A stretch of 64,000 nucleotides of DNA from Candidatus Gullanella endobia (GCF_900048035.1 NZ_LN999832.1:806001-870000), one strand, 5' to 3'. Counted from the stretch's first letter, positions 31,493 through 43,334 are shown. Numbers and translations: made by a program. The notes: generated by a model from the sequence alone, not told the origin.

Positions 31493-32728
31493 TTATCGAC
31501 CACTTAATACTTTGGTAGGATAGATATAGGTTATATGTTTCGCTGTATAAAAGCTAATTAGAATAGTTAGTAATATTGCTGTTGTTAGTACGTATGTTAC
31601 ATCCATCCAGTTCAGCTCAGTAGGTAAAAAATCGATAAAATAGATATCATCGGATAAAAAATGATAACCAAGTATTCGCTCTAATCTATTCACTAGAGTT
31701 GTTAGATTAACTGCTATTAGTACACCTAAAACTGCTCCAAAAATAATACCAGTAATACCTATTAAAGTGCCATACCAAATAAAGATAGTGTAAATTAACT
31801 CATCTCTAGCTCCAAAAGTACGCAAAATTGCGATATCGGTATTTTTATCTTTTACTGCTATTACTAATGTAGAAATAATATTGAAACAAGCGATACCTAT
31901 TACTAATATCATTGCTAAATACATGATGGTGCGAATCATTTGAATATCATGATATATATAGCCATATGTGCTAATCCAACTACTAGTTTTAACATAGGTA
32001 TTTGTAATCCTGCCAGCATCGCGTACTATTTTATTAGCCTTAAAAATATTATTTACCTTAATAGAGATACCACTAATATCTTCTCCAAGCTGTAAATAAC
32101 ATTGTGCATCTAAAAGAGGAACAATTGCAAAACTATGATCTAGTTTACAGTTCAGAGTTAAAATTCCACTGACTTGCAAACTGATATGTTTTAACTTCAT
32201 TTGCTGATTTCTTTCGGGAATCATTACTGTTAACCAATCGCCAGAATTTATTTTAAGGAAATCAGCAAGCCCTTTTCCTACGATGATTTTTTGTTGACCA
32301 GTATGAAAATATTTCAAGGAATTATCCTGAATATATTGAGATAAAGTGCTTAATCGCATTTCTATATCTGGATCAATTCCTTTGATTTGTATTATTTTAA
32401 ACTTATTATTATATTCGACTAAGCTAGTGAAGTTTACATAAGGTGTAGCAGAAAGAATGCCAGGCACTTTTTCGATATATTTCAATATCTTCTTCCAATT
32501 AACAAACGGGGGATATACCGGTTCGATTTCTCCGTGTGGTAAGACTGATAATATGCGGTTATTTAACTCGCGCTCGAATCCGTTCATAGCACTAAGTCCA
32601 ATAATTAGTACCACTACGCCTAGAGCAATACCAATAATAGAGATAACTGATACTAACGATAACATACCATTTCGTCGTTGCCCATAACTAAAACGAAGTG
32701 CGATCTGTAATGATAGCGGAATTTTCAT
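31493..32728 (-). CDS. lolE: Lipoprotein-releasing ABC transporter permease LolE
   Basis: LolE pairs with LolC and LolD to extract outer-membrane lipoproteins from the inner membrane and pass them to LolA. The 411 residues match E. coli LolE (414). One membrane helix lies near residues 22-45 ([20 protein letters not shown]) with MNGFERELNNRIL after it; a large periplasmic domain follows, then three helices at the C-terminus (about 270-400). Its start codon shares a base with the lolD stop. lolA and lolB are not in this window. Confidence 0.94.
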   Translation of the reverse strand: MKIPLSLQIALRFSYGQRRNGMLSLVSVISIIGIALGVVVLIIGLSAMNGFERELNNRILSVLPHGEIEPVYPPFVNWKKILKYIEKVPGILSATPYVNFTSLVEYNNKFKIIQIKGIDPDIEMRLSTLSQYIQDNSLKYFHTGQQKIIVGKGLADFLKINSGDWLTVMIPERNQQMKLKHISLQVSGILTLNCKLDHSFAIVPLLDAQCYLQLGEDISGISIKVNNIFKANKIVRDAGRITNTYVKTSSWISTYGYIYHDIQMIRTIMYLAMILVIGIACFNIISTLVIAVKDKNTDIAILRTFGARDELIYTIFIWYGTLIGITGIIFGAVLGVLIAVNLTTLVNRLERILGYHFLSDDIYFIDFLPTELNWMDVTYVLTTAILLTILISFYTAKHITYIYPTKVLSGR

Positions 32729-33432
32729 TATAAAGATTCTAATGGTGTATTGTGATCTTTCAGTTCACCATCTTGCATTTCTACTTGCCGATGTAGCCGC
32801 TTCGCTAATTTAAGATCGTGCGTCACGACAAGAAATGCAGTATTTTGACGCGCATTTAATTCACTTATAAGATTAAAAATCTTATCAGCATTGAACTGAT
32901 CTAAGTTACCAGTCGGTTCGTCAGCTAACACTAAAACTGGACGATTTACTAACGCACGGGCGATCGCTACTCGTTGTCGTTCACCACCAGATAGTTCTGA
33001 AATTCGATAGAGGTCTCGTTTCTCAAGACCCACCATTGATAACATTTCGCGCGCTGTTTCTTTTGCTTGTGTTAGACGAGCACCACCAATCAACATCGGC
33101 ATTGCTACATTTTCTAGCGTAGTAAAATCAAACAGTAAATGATGAAATTGATAAATAAATCCTAGTCGTTTATTTCGTATCATAGCACGTACAGTAGATG
33201 AGAGTTTATTTAGTATTTTTCCTTCAAATATTACTTCACCACTAGTCGGTTCATCTAATCCACCTAGCAAATGTAACAATGTGCTTTTGCCAGATCCAGA
33301 ACTACCGACAATTGCCATCATCTCACCATACTCTAATTTTAAACTAACATTACGTAATACATTAGCTCGAAAATTACCTTCCTGATAATCTTTATTAAGT
33401 TGAAAACAGTGTAATAAAAGATTTTTATTCAT
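32728..33432 (-). CDS. lolD: Lipoprotein-releasing ABC transporter ATPase LolD
   Basis: LolD powers LolCE. The 234 residues match E. coli LolD (233). Walker A is GSSGSGKST near residue 42, the signature [15 protein letters not shown] near 147, Walker [12 protein letters not shown] near 166, and the switch histidine is in VVTHDLKLA. The gene overlaps lolC by 8 bases and lolE by one, so lolCDE is one translationally coupled transcript. Confidence 0.96.
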   Translation of the reverse strand: MNKNLLLHCFQLNKDYQEGNFRANVLRNVSLKLEYGEMMAIVGSSGSGKSTLLHLLGGLDEPTSGEVIFEGKILNKLSSTVRAMIRNKRLGFIYQFHHLLFDFTTLENVAMPMLIGGARLTQAKETAREMLSMVGLEKRDLYRISELSGGERQRVAIARALVNRPVLVLADEPTGNLDQFNADKIFNLISELNARQNTAFLVVTHDLKLAKRLHRQVEMQDGELKDHNTPLESL

Positions 33433-34627
33433 AACGTAAAGCCTCAGTAGGGAGAATACTGACAGCGCGCCAAGAAGGATAAATCGTCGAGAGCAATGCT
33501 GTAACTATAGCTAATAGTGCAATGATCGTTATCTGTAGTGGTTCGATAGAAACTGGTAGTGTGGCATCGTCAAGTAATACAGTGAATACTAGCATTAGCC
33601 ATTTTAGTTGACTGGCTAGTAATATTCCTAGTCCAGTTCCAAGTAAAGTACCAATAATACCGATAATTGTCCCTTGAGAAATAAATATCAACATTACCTG
33701 AAAACGAGTCAGACCCTGAGTTTGCAGAATTGCTATCTCAGTTTGTTTCTTTATCACCATTAGTCCAAGTGAAGTGATAATATTGAATACTGCCACTACG
33801 ATAATAAGACTTAACAATAAGCATATCATATTTTTTTCCATCCGTACTGCTTGAAATAACTCACCTTTACGTTCTCGCCAATCATGCCATACAAGTCCAT
33901 CCGGAAGATGTTGAGAACTAATCTTATCTACTGCTAGTGGCTTATGAAGCCATAAGCGCAAGCCAGTAATATATCCAGTTGGATAATGCATTAAGCGTGA
34001 CGCATCCTGTTGATTGACTAGTAATTGATAATCATCTACTTCACTATTAGCAGAGAAAGTACCGACTACGGTAAAGAGTCTTTGGATTGGAATTCGGCCA
34101 ATTGGTGTAAATTGGCTAGAATCAAGTACTATCAACCGAACTATATCACCGTATTTTACACCAAGTGTTACAGCTAACTTATCGCCAAGGATAACCCGGT
34201 ATTTTCCAGCGATCAGATCGTCCTGTCTTGTGTTTATTAAATAATGCGATAAGGGCTCAGGATCAATCTGATTTACGCTCAGCATAACACCGATCGCTAT
34301 ATTATTTTCGCTTTGTAGAACTACATCACTAGTAGTTAGCGGCGAAACGCGTGTTACGCCTATAAGTGAATCTTTGATCGAGGTTAAAGCACAGTTAGAA
34401 TTAAGATATCCATCTGAAGTGGTTAATATCGCTTGAGGTATTAACTCTAGAATTTTATTTTCTAATTTTCGTTCAAAACCATTCATTACCGATGATATAG
34501 TTACCAACGCCATAACACCAAGAGCGATACCGATAATAGAGAGCCAAGATAAAAAACGACTGAAGCGGTCTACTTCAAGTCCATACATATAGCGAAGGCT
34601 AATATATAATACAACAGATTGATACAT
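33425..34627 (-). CDS. lolC: Lipoprotein-releasing ABC transporter permease LolC
   Basis: LolC is the LolA-recruiting permease partner. The 400 residues match E. coli LolC (399). The N-terminal helix ([20 protein letters not shown]) is followed by [20 protein letters not shown], the periplasmic domain, and three C-terminal helices from about residue 265. lolC and lolE share the FtsX fold but are clearly distinct here by these family blocks. The gene leads the operon and is divergent from mfd, with about 200 bases between for both promoters. Confidence 0.94.
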   Translation of the reverse strand: MYQSVVLYISLRYMYGLEVDRFSRFLSWLSIIGIALGVMALVTISSVMNGFERKLENKILELIPQAILTTSDGYLNSNCALTSIKDSLIGVTRVSPLTTSDVVLQSENNIAIGVMLSVNQIDPEPLSHYLINTRQDDLIAGKYRVILGDKLAVTLGVKYGDIVRLIVLDSSQFTPIGRIPIQRLFTVVGTFSANSEVDDYQLLVNQQDASRLMHYPTGYITGLRLWLHKPLAVDKISSQHLPDGLVWHDWRERKGELFQAVRMEKNMICLLLSLIIVVAVFNIITSLGLMVIKKQTEIAILQTQGLTRFQVMLIFISQGTIIGIIGTLLGTGLGILLASQLKWLMLVFTVLLDDATLPVSIEPLQITIIALLAIVTALLSTIYPSWRAVSILPTEALRYE

Positions 34628-34835
34628 TAATTTCCGTCTAAATTCGATTGTAAAAATAAATTTATTAAGGATAATAAAAGGTCATATAGAATTATGAAAC
34701 TATTAAAAACCATTTTTAGATAGTTTTTATAGCAATAAAAGCGAATATTTTTATTATCGCTATTGCAATCTTGGTATTTCACTATAGGTCGCTTTGCGAT
34801 TCATCTATAATATAAGAAAATATTTATAATTACCT

Positions 34836-37800
34836 ATGTCAGAACGCTATCGTTATACTTTACCTACCCGAGCCGGAAATAAATTAGTTTTAGGTCAGCT
34901 TATTGGTTCAGCCAGTGCTATCGAATGTGCTAAAATCATCGATAGATATCCAGGAGTAGCATTACTTATTACTTCTGATAGAAAAAGTGCAATGCGGCTG
35001 CACGATGAAATCCTGCAACTGACTTCTCTTCCAATAATAACTATTCCAGATTGGGGAACTCTACCATATGATAATTTTTCTCCTAATAAAGAAACTATCT
35101 CTAATAGGATTTCTATTCTCTACCGATTACCTTCATTTTCTCGCGGAGTAATTATCTTACCAATAAATACTTTGATAAAAAAAGTTTGTCGACATGCTTT
35201 TTTATATTGTCGTATGATTTTGATAAGTAAGGGTCAATATCTGTCTAGGGATATATTGCAAACGAAGTTGGAAAAAGCCGGATATTACTGTGTCCATCAA
35301 GTTCTGGAACGTGGTGAATTTTCTATTCATGGTCCATTACTAGATCTTTATCCAATGGGAAGCGATAAATCTTATCGTATTAATTTTTTAAATAATAAAA
35401 TAGAAAGCTTGCGAATTTTTGATATCAATACCCAGCAATCTTTACAAGAAGTGAATACTATTGATTTATTACCAGTATGCGAATTCCCCGTCGATAAAAC
35501 TGCTATAGAGTTATTTTGCAGACAATGGCAAGAGTGGTTCTCTATACGACAAGATTCTGAACATATTTACCAACAAGTAAGCAAAGGGATTTTACCGGCC
35601 GGTATCGAATACTGGCAACCGCTATTTTTTAACGAACCGCTTGTATCACTTTTTAGTTATCTACCTGAAAATACTCTAGTAATCAACACTAGTGACCTTG
35701 AATTAAATTTAAGCCGATTTTGGGATGATATCTATGCACGCTTTAATAAGCGACGCGCAGATCCAATGCGACCACTTTTGCCGCCTGAAACACTCTGGCT
35801 TAAAATAGATAATTTTTTTTCCGAACTTAAAAATTGGCCTTTTGTACAACTCAGTACACTAACACTGCCTAAGAAAGCTGGTTACTACAATATGGATTAT
35901 CGGCCATTGCCGGATTTAGCAGTAGAAATGCAGAGTAAAGCTTCTATGCATATGTTGTGTAAATTTTGCAAACAGTTCAACGGTCCAGTGGTTTTCTCAG
36001 TAGAAAATGAAAGGAGAAAAGAAGTAATAATAGAATTACTTATGAAAGTAGAGATTATACCAGAAGTGATAGACCAGCTGAACAGTGCAGTTATGCCAGG
36101 CACTTATCTTATCATCAGTGCTAATAAGCAAGGTTTTATAGATGCTTCATGTTCACGAGCACTAATTTGCGAAAGTGATCTATTTGGTGAATTGATTGGT
36201 CGTCATCAAACGAATAATCTCCATGTCATTAACTCTGATTTTCTAATTCATAATACAGCCGAATTAAATAAAAATCAACTAGTAGTTCATTTAGAATATG
36301 GGATTGGTCGCTATTCTGGCATGATTACACTGGAAACTGGTGGTATTAAAGCTGAATACTTAATTCTCACTTATGCTTGCAATGACAAGTTATATGTTCC
36401 AATCTCTTCTTTACATCTTATCAGCCGCTATGTTGGTAACACTGATGAAAACGTGCCATTAAATAAGCTTGGTAGTGATACTTGGATACGAAAAAGGAAA
36501 AAAGCAACTGAGCGGATTCAAGATGTAGCGGCGGAACTTCTAGATATTTATGCTAAACGTGCAGCGAAAAATGGCTTTGCTTTCCGACAAAATCAAGAAA
36601 ATTACCAACTATTTTGCGAAGAATGTCCCTTTGAACTTACTATTGATCAAGTTAAAGCAATTAATTCGGTCTTAAGCGACATGTGTCAACCATCTCCTAT
36701 GGATCGTCTGATCTGTGGTGATGTTGGCTTCGGAAAAACAGAAGTGGCGATGCGTGCTGCTTTTTTAGCAATTAATAATCACAAACAGGTAGCTGTTTTG
36801 GTACCGACTACCTTGCTAGCGCAACAACATTTTGACAATTTCCGAGATAGGTTTGCTAATTGGCCGGTTCGTATTGAGATGATTTCTCGTTTTCGCAGAG
36901 TTAAAGATCAAATAAAAGTATTGAATCAGACTTCTGATGGTAAAGTAGATATTTTGATTGGTACTCATAAACTCTTGCAAAGTGATGTTAAATGGCACGA
37001 TTTAGGTTTGCTTATTCTCGATGAAGAACATCGTTTCGGCGTACGTCATAAGGAACGTATTAAAGCGATGCGAACTGATATAGATATTCTAACCCTAACT
37101 GCTACGCCTATTCCGCGCACGTTGAATATGGCGATGATGGATATACGTGATCTATCAATTATAACTACCCCTCCAGCGAGACGACTAGCAGTGAAAACGT
37201 TTGTACGTGAATATGATACACTTCTAGTACGTGAAGCTATTCTACGTGAAATTTTTCGTGGTGGTCAGGTCTATTATATTTCTAATAATGTAGAAAATAT
37301 TGAAAAAATCGCCTACTTTCTAGAAACGCTTGTGCCTGAAGCACGTATTTCTATCGGTCATGGTCAGCTACGCGAACGTGAATTAGAACAAGTAATAAAT
37401 GATTTTCATTACCAACGTTTTAATGTATTAGTATGTACTACTATCATCGAAACTGGTATCGATATCGCTAATGTTAATACTATTATTATCGAGCAAGCAG
37501 ATAATTTCGGATTAGCACAATTACATCAATTGCGTGGTCGTGTTGGCCGTTCTTACCATCAGGCTTACGCTTATCTATTAACTTCACCAAAAAAAGTATT
37601 GAGTCAAGATGCTAAAAAACGACTGGAGTCAATTGCTTCACTTGAGGATCTTGGCGTTGGCTTTGTGTTAGCAACACATGATCTCGAAATTCGTGGTGCT
37701 GGTGAGCTTCTTGGAGAAGATCAAAGTGGTCAAATAGAAACAATTGGCTTTTCCCTGTATATGGAGTTTCTGAAAAGTGCAATTGATACCATTAAAAAAG

Positions 37801-38285
37801 GTGGTAAACCATCATTAGATAATTTACCCTACCAGATGACTGAAATAGAACTACAGATACCTATGCTGTTACCAGAAGAATATATTCCTGACGTTAATAC
37901 CCGCTTATTTTTTTATAAGCGTATTGCTAACGTTGAAAATGATTATGAGATCGAAGATATAAGGATGGAACTTATTAACCGTTTTGGTTTACTACCAGAT
38001 CCAGCGCAGTATTTGCTGTCGATAGCTAATCTTCGGCAACGATCGAAAAATCTAGGAATACAACGTATCGAAGTTAATGATAAAGGGGGTTTAATAGAAT
38101 TCAATCCTACTAATCGTATAGATCCTACTTATTTTATAAGGCTTCTTACAAAAGAAGCAGAGACTTATCGATTAGATGAATCAAACCGATTAAAATTTAT
38201 CTGTGATCTAGCGAACCGCACAACACGACTACAGTATATCGATAGATTATTACGGGAATTCCAGAAAAATGTTTTGAGTAACTAA
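34836..38285 (+). CDS. mfd: Transcription-repair coupling factor Mfd
   Basis: Mfd removes stalled RNA polymerase and recruits UvrA. The 1149 residues match E. coli Mfd (1148), so all domains are kept: UvrB-homology N-terminus, the RNA polymerase interaction domain (LVVHLEYGIGRYSGM near 480), and the translocase with Walker A GDVGFGKTEVAM near 625 and DEEH in LILDEEHRFGV. The RecG-like motor blocks TATPIPRTLNMAM and the C-terminal TRCF domain are intact. Retention of this large repair gene in a shrinking genome is notable; uvrABC are not in this window. Confidence 0.97.
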   Translation: MSERYRYTLPTRAGNKLVLGQLIGSASAIECAKIIDRYPGVALLITSDRKSAMRLHDEILQLTSLPIITIPDWGTLPYDNFSPNKETISNRISILYRLPSFSRGVIILPINTLIKKVCRHAFLYCRMILISKGQYLSRDILQTKLEKAGYYCVHQVLERGEFSIHGPLLDLYPMGSDKSYRINFLNNKIESLRIFDINTQQSLQEVNTIDLLPVCEFPVDKTAIELFCRQWQEWFSIRQDSEHIYQQVSKGILPAGIEYWQPLFFNEPLVSLFSYLPENTLVINTSDLELNLSRFWDDIYARFNKRRADPMRPLLPPETLWLKIDNFFSELKNWPFVQLSTLTLPKKAGYYNMDYRPLPDLAVEMQSKASMHMLCKFCKQFNGPVVFSVENERRKEVIIELLMKVEIIPEVIDQLNSAVMPGTYLIISANKQGFIDASCSRALICESDLFGELIGRHQTNNLHVINSDFLIHNTAELNKNQLVVHLEYGIGRYSGMITLETGGIKAEYLILTYACNDKLYVPISSLHLISRYVGNTDENVPLNKLGSDTWIRKRKKATERIQDVAAELLDIYAKRAAKNGFAFRQNQENYQLFCEECPFELTIDQVKAINSVLSDMCQPSPMDRLICGDVGFGKTEVAMRAAFLAINNHKQVAVLVPTTLLAQQHFDNFRDRFANWPVRIEMISRFRRVKDQIKVLNQTSDGKVDILIGTHKLLQSDVKWHDLGLLILDEEHRFGVRHKERIKAMRTDIDILTLTATPIPRTLNMAMMDIRDLSIITTPPARRLAVKTFVREYDTLLVREAILREIFRGGQVYYISNNVENIEKIAYFLETLVPEARISIGHGQLRERELEQVINDFHYQRFNVLVCTTIIETGIDIANVNTIIIEQADNFGLAQLHQLRGRVGRSYHQAYAYLLTSPKKVLSQDAKKRLESIASLEDLGVGFVLATHDLEIRGAGELLGEDQSGQIETIGFSLYMEFLKSAIDTIKKGGKPSLDNLPYQMTEIELQIPMLLPEEYIPDVNTRLFFYKRIANVENDYEIEDIRMELINRFGLLPDPAQYLLSIANLRQRSKNLGIQRIEVNDKGGLIEFNPTNRIDPTYFIRLLTKEAETYRLDESNRLKFICDLANRTTRLQYIDRLLREFQKNVLSN

Positions 38286-39345
38286 CATAATTAAATATTA
38301 TAAAAAGCAGTATATTTGTATACAACGTTATATAATTTTATTGCAGTATACAGATACGATTGTAAATTACAGATTAGTAAGATTAAGATCAATTATTTAG
38401 TATAATTTAATCTTTAAAATATAAACATGACTTTTCATATTTATAGATCGTAGTTTACATTTTCATTTTCATTTAGATTTTTATATTTTTATTACTAATG
38501 AAAACTTTATATATAAAGTTAATATTACAGTAATGTTTGTGATGTATAATGAATATATGCCAATGTCATAAAATAGTGACGTACGAATTGCGATTCTATT
38601 ATAATTTTATAAATTATTCTTGATTTAATTTCAAAATAAGTGCTAATTAGCATAGCAGTTACAGCTGTAATGTTATAATTTTATATTTTCTAGCTCTAAG
38701 CTAATAGCTGGAAAATTATACATTTTAAGTTGGTAGTGATGGTAGCTATAACGCAATTCTAAATTTAATATTTTCATTTTTCGTTATTTTATTAATAGTT
38801 AATACTATAACAACTTTAATATATTCCATAATAAGATAAATATATCTAATCCTGCTATTATCAGGATGTTTAGCACGGTATTAACATTAATACTAATACA
38901 TATTAATAATAATTTATTTACAAAAAACTTTGATAGCAAAATAATTATTTATGCTTAATAAAGATAAATAAATATAAAAATTTACTTTTTAAGTAAAATA
39001 AATACTTTATATCAGTATTTTCAAGAACAGATAATATAATAATTTTATAAGATTGTTTTTAATTCTATCTAAAGAAAGCATTATCGATAATAATACTGAA
39101 GAATAGGAACCTCTATCGGATTATTACTTACTGATAGAAATACATATTAGTATTTACCCAGTATAAATAAAAACTAGAATTTTGTCAATAAGACAAGCTT
39201 GAGAGTATCTCAAGTATATAGTAAAAATTATAATAAAACAAAGAACCAGTACGCGAGAATAACACAAGAGTATTTAAGCTTATTTAAATAGAAATAATAA
39301 CTGATATGAAAAATCGGTAAAAGGATATCTCTGACCGGACCTACC
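38286..39345. other. AT-rich gap between convergent mfd and ndh
   Basis: E. coli has several small genes (ycfS/ldtC, ycfR, ycfQ, ycfJ) between mfd and ndh. None is recognised here. Two short palindromes (TGCTAATTAGCA and ATTACAGCTGTAAC-like near 38640-38675) occur. Confidence 0.5.
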
Positions 39346-39383
39346 AACTGTATTAGTAATAATACGAAATTACTAATACAGTT
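39346..39383 (-). repeat. Perfect 15-bp hairpin overlapping the ndh stop codon
   Basis: Arms 39346-39360 and 39369-39383 are exact complements with an 8-base loop. The ndh stop (39373-39375) lies inside the arm, so the last ndh codons are part of the palindrome, as at lpxL. No T run follows on the minus strand; GGTAGGTCCGG comes next. It may act as a 3'-end stabiliser rather than a terminator. Confidence 0.7.
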
Positions 39384-40683
39384 TAATGCATTTGCGTATT
39401 AAGCGATTGATACTACTTATCAATATAATAAGAGCTGTTTTGATATATCCGTGTAACGCAATTTGGTGTATACGATAGAGAAAAATATAAATCGCACGAG
39501 CAATAATTCCCTCTATTGTCATCGAACCACGTATCAGGCTTCCCATAAGACTGCCAACAGTGTTAAAACGTGATAGTGATACTAGTGAACCATGATCTTT
39601 ATAACTATAAACTTTTAACTGTTTCCCGTGCAATAGCGCTAGAATATTACCATAAACGCAAGAAGCCATTTGATGTGCTGCTTGAGCGCGCGGCGGTACC
39701 TTCCTACCTGAAGACATCATATAGGAAGCACAATCGCCGATAGCAAAAATAATCGAGCTACGCGTTGTTTGAAGTGTCGGTTTGACTATTAGTTGATTGA
39801 TATGATTTGTTTCTAGGCCAGCTATATCTTTCATAAAATCAGGTGCTTTAATACCGGTAGCCCAAACCATTAATTCAGCTTGAATATATTTTCCGTTATT
39901 TGTATGTAGCCCACCCATATCAACACTAGTAACCATAGTCTTAGTTAAGATATTAACGCCTAGCTTTATTAGCTCCTGATTTGCGATAGCAGATATTTTC
40001 GGCGATAGAGCAGGTAAAATACGTTCACTTGCCTCAAGGAGAGTGATATTCAATATCTTATTATCAAGTCCTTTAAAACTATAACTATGTAATTGCTGAA
40101 CTGCATTGTGTAATTCCGCTGATAGTTCAACGCCGGTTGCACCGCCGCCAACAATGGCGATATTTATTTTTTTTTCCTGATTTTCACCTTGAGTAGAAAA
40201 TTTTAAAAATAAATTCAGCATTTTATCATGAAAACGCTTTGCTTGGGTTAGATTATCAAGAAAAATACAATGCTCTTTGACGCCAGTTATACCAAAATCA
40301 TCAGAGGTGCTACCAAGCGCTATCACTAAAATATCATAATCTATTCGGCGGGCTGGTACTAAAAGTATTCTCTGGTCATCATAGATTTCATCCAGTAATA
40401 CTTGATGATTATTATGATCAATATCAATCATTGAACCAAGCTGAAATTGAAAATTATGATTACAAGCATGAGTTGTATAACTAACAACATCTATTATCTG
40501 CTCATTTAATGAGCCTACAGCTACCTTATGTAGTAATGGTTTCCAGAGATGAGTATACTTGTGATCTATAAGTGTCACCTTAGCTTGCCTGTGCTTTCCT
40601 AGCTTATGTCCAAGATTAGTTGCTAGTTCTAAACCGCTAACACCACCACCAACAATAACAATATTTTTTAATGAAGTTTTCAA
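39373..40683 (-). CDS. ndh: NADH:quinone oxidoreductase type II Ndh
   Basis: Ndh passes electrons from NADH to quinone without pumping protons. I start at TTG 40681-40683 ([14 protein letters not shown]), 436 residues, close to the E. coli length (434) and with TAGGGGG just upstream; a TTG at 40701 is possible but has no such site. FAD motif [18 protein letters not shown] is at the N-terminus and the NADH motif [17 protein letters not shown] near residue 170. AIGDCAS and [12 protein letters not shown] are conserved, and the membrane-binding C-terminus ([14 protein letters not shown]) is kept. It can reoxidise NADH from the pyruvate dehydrogenase encoded at 49-55 kb. Confidence 0.94.
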   Translation of the reverse strand: MKTSLKNIVIVGGGVSGLELATNLGHKLGKHRQAKVTLIDHKYTHLWKPLLHKVAVGSLNEQIIDVVSYTTHACNHNFQFQLGSMIDIDHNNHQVLLDEIYDDQRILLVPARRIDYDILVIALGSTSDDFGITGVKEHCIFLDNLTQAKRFHDKMLNLFLKFSTQGENQEKKINIAIVGGGATGVELSAELHNAVQQLHSYSFKGLDNKILNITLLEASERILPALSPKISAIANQELIKLGVNILTKTMVTSVDMGGLHTNNGKYIQAELMVWATGIKAPDFMKDIAGLETNHINQLIVKPTLQTTRSSIIFAIGDCASYMMSSGRKVPPRAQAAHQMASCVYGNILALLHGKQLKVYSYKDHGSLVSLSRFNTVGSLMGSLIRGSMTIEGIIARAIYIFLYRIHQIALHGYIKTALIILISSINRLIRKCIKLY

Positions 40684-41547
40684 AATACCCCCTAAATACA
40701 AACAAGTTGTTAACTAAATGTTAACAAAAACCGTTATACAACATATGGTTATATATTATAATATGTGCCTTATTTAGAATACCACGAGGGATTATCAGTA
40801 TCAATAAAATTGATATAGATTATTTTTTAGTCTATTATTTAATACAAATGTTATTTTTTGTAACTGTATTAAAAATACTTTTAAAGACCTTTAAAATATA
40901 TAAGTATAAAGAAATATTTTTAATTTATAATTACTTGTATTTTTCTAAAAAATTCTATAAAAAATAAAATAACACTACGATTTAAGTATATTATTTAAAT
41001 ATAAAAATATCAGAATCTTATCACTATCTATAATAAGTCATATCAATAATGGCTATTATATTAATTACAATATGGATGAGTATAAATTATTTTTAATCGC
41101 TGAATACTATTTCTCTACTTAATCTACATAGATAACGGTAATTATTTTAAATATAGCAAGGATTTTTAAGTATTTAGAAGTGTTATTTTACGATGAGAAT
41201 AAATTCTTTGCTAAGAATAGCATCATTTAAGATGATATATTATACGAAAATTAACTAGATTTATATCATCGGATAATTTTCTACTTATACAATAGATTTT
41301 ATAAAGTTTTCTATGCTAACTTATCAAGTTTTATCTACAGTCTATTTCATTTTTCAAAATTAAAAGATTTTTTATTATTTAAATCTAAACTACTAACTAC
41401 ATACACGAAAAAGACTGAAACAAAGCTTTTTAATATAGTTTGATAAACTTCCTATCTTTGAACTGATGAAACCTATTAAAGGTTATATTAAATATAAGTA
41501 ATATACTAAAAATTACTTTATTGATATAAATTAATGATAATTATTAT

Positions 41548-41586
41548 ATCTAATTTTATATTTTAAAATAAAATATAAAATTAGAT
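41548..41586. repeat. Perfect 17-bp hairpin
   Basis: Arms 41548-41564 and 41570-41586 are exact complements around AAAAT. It is almost pure A/T, so chance is less remote than for the mixed ones, but the length is still striking. Confidence 0.65.
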
Positions 41587-42085
41587 TTATAGATATAAAA
41601 TATGTTGCACTAATTATACAAAAATATAGTACAGTATCAGAAAAGTAGGAAAGCTATAAATTAGGATTAAAGGATTCTAATTTTATATAAAGAACTAGTA
41701 TTCTATATAAATTAATAGTTAAAAATCTTAATATAAGAACATTATTATCTATAGAGTACTTATTCTATGCTATCTCTATGGTATATTATATTATATCGAC
41801 TATCATTATATTTTCATGTTTTCTATCTTCCTACCACTTTTAGTAACTAGAAGTAACTTATTTTCTATCTGTAAATTAAATATTATTTTATAATGATTTT
41901 TAGATTCAATAAAAAATAAAACCTATTTACGCTTGAAATGAAAAGATCAAATTTTATAGTAATTTTCTTTTTTTTGTCTTAATCTGGCTATCAATGTATT
42001 GTGACGTCACATAACAGACTGGCATATTATAAGATTTTCAACCAAAACTAGCTAATTATTCTATTAAGTAGAATAACCAAAACTC

Positions 42086-42115
42086 AACTATAATCTTTTA
42101 TAAAAGGTTATAGTT
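42086..42115. repeat. Near-perfect 30-base palindrome
   Basis: The halves 42086-42100 and 42101-42115 are complementary except for one T-G wobble. It has no loop beyond its own centre. By synteny it lies inside the former sfsA frame. Confidence 0.65.
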
Positions 42116-42317
42116 ATACAAGAACAGATAATTATTATATTAGTTAATCTTTATGCTAAATCTAGATATTTAAATAGATACTACATATTAAGTTATTTTA
42201 AATCTAATAAATATGTATATTATAAAAAATAAAATAAGATCTAACCTAGAAAATAATAAAATATCAGAACAACTTGATTATATTTATAATAAGATCGTGT
42301 TGACTTGCTATAATCTA

Positions 42318-42470
42318 AGATCTGTTATTCTATTTTTAATATCTTTCAGTTTATTTATTATATACAATTATATTATATAGAAAAAGTATTTATAAAAGTT
42401 ATAAGCAACAGCATAATAATATATTGTTTAGAGTATTATTCAGTATTGTATTTAAACGTTAAATAGCAAT
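42318..42470 (+). pseudogene. sfsA: sfsA C-terminal remnant
   Basis: The plus strand from 42318 reads RSVILFLISFS, then KKYL-stop-KL and ATA-stop-stop-YIV. This is collinear with the E. coli SfsA end QRAVIFFAVLHS, EKYAQLL and EAQQRGV, the double stop replacing Gln-Gln. E. coli has sfsA immediately upstream of dksA in the same direction. SfsA is a putative nuclease linked to sugar metabolism; its role is not well defined. Confidence 0.6.
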
Positions 42471-42687
42471 ATTATAAATATCCTGTATTCTATACCGATT
42501 TGGTATCAGACATAAATATGTTGGTATTTCTAATACCTGTTATCACGCTAAATATATACTCCAATACCATTAGTCTTATTTAATAAAGTATTATAAACAG
42601 TTTCTAATTTTAATATTATCTAATATTTGTCAATGGTCTATTTTATTAAAGTTTGAATTTCTAGTTTATATTAAAAGGAGAAGCACT

Positions 42688-43143
42688 ATGCAAGAAATTA
42701 AAAACCGTAAGATATCTTCTTTAAGTATTCTTGCCATCGCTGGAGTGAAACCATATCAGAAAAAATCTGGTGAAAAATATATGAACGAAGCGCAGCTTCT
42801 ACATTTCAAGTGTATTCTGAAAGCATGGCGTAATCAGCTCGGAGATGAAATTAAGCGTACTATCTCATATATGCAGGATAAAACAACCAACTTCCCAGAT
42901 CCAGTAGATCGTGCTGCAAAAGAAGAAGAATTTAATTTTGAGCTACTTAACCGTGATCGGGAACGAAAACTTATTAAAAAAATTGAAAAAACTCTAAACA
43001 AAGTAAAAACTAATGATTTTGGTTTTTGCGAATCTTGTGGAATGGAAATTGGTATTAACCGTCTTGAAGCAAGACCAACAGCCGATTTATGTATTGATTG
43101 CAAAATCTTAGATGAAATTCGTGAAAAACAGCTAATAAGATAA
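42688..43143 (+). CDS. dksA: RNA polymerase-binding factor DksA
   Basis: DksA acts in the RNA polymerase secondary channel and with ppGpp controls rRNA and amino acid promoters. The 151 residues equal the E. coli length. The coiled-coil tip carries DPVDRAA (the DxxDxA motif, residues about 71-76). The four-cysteine zinc finger is [20 protein letters not shown] then CIDC. An AAAAGGAG ribosome binding site lies 8 bases before ATG. Its survival suggests that some stringent-type control remains; relA and spoT are outside the window. Confidence 0.97.
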   Translation: MQEIKNRKISSLSILAIAGVKPYQKKSGEKYMNEAQLLHFKCILKAWRNQLGDEIKRTISYMQDKTTNFPDPVDRAAKEEEFNFELLNRDRERKLIKKIEKTLNKVKTNDFGFCESCGMEIGINRLEARPTADLCIDCKILDEIREKQLIR

Positions 43144-43334
43144 AACAAATCTATTTCATTAGAATATCAATAATAGAAAAAATGATATTGCGGCAAATTA
43201 TTAGTTAACTTTTATCATTACACTATAACATCACTATGATAGTAACTTTTATATTGAGTGTTTTTATACATAAAATATACCTGTTATAACTAATAGTGTA
43301 TGTAAATCAAATATTAAAATATAATATGATACGA
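43144..43334. other. Short AT-rich gap after dksA
   Basis: Holds the unreadable front of the gluQ fossil at most; the N-terminal half of that gene must be largely deleted, since dksA is too close. Confidence 0.4.

Larger units (their letters stand above)
40684..42317. other. AT-rich gap at an inversion endpoint, with two long palindromes
   Basis: Left of here the order is ndh (minus), right of here sfsA-dksA, a junction not found in E. coli. The right part (from about 41770) should be the N-terminal half of decayed sfsA. Two palindromes stand out: a 17-bp perfect stem at 41548-41586 and a 15-bp stem with one G-T pair at 42086-42115. No other gene is recognised. Confidence 0.5.
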
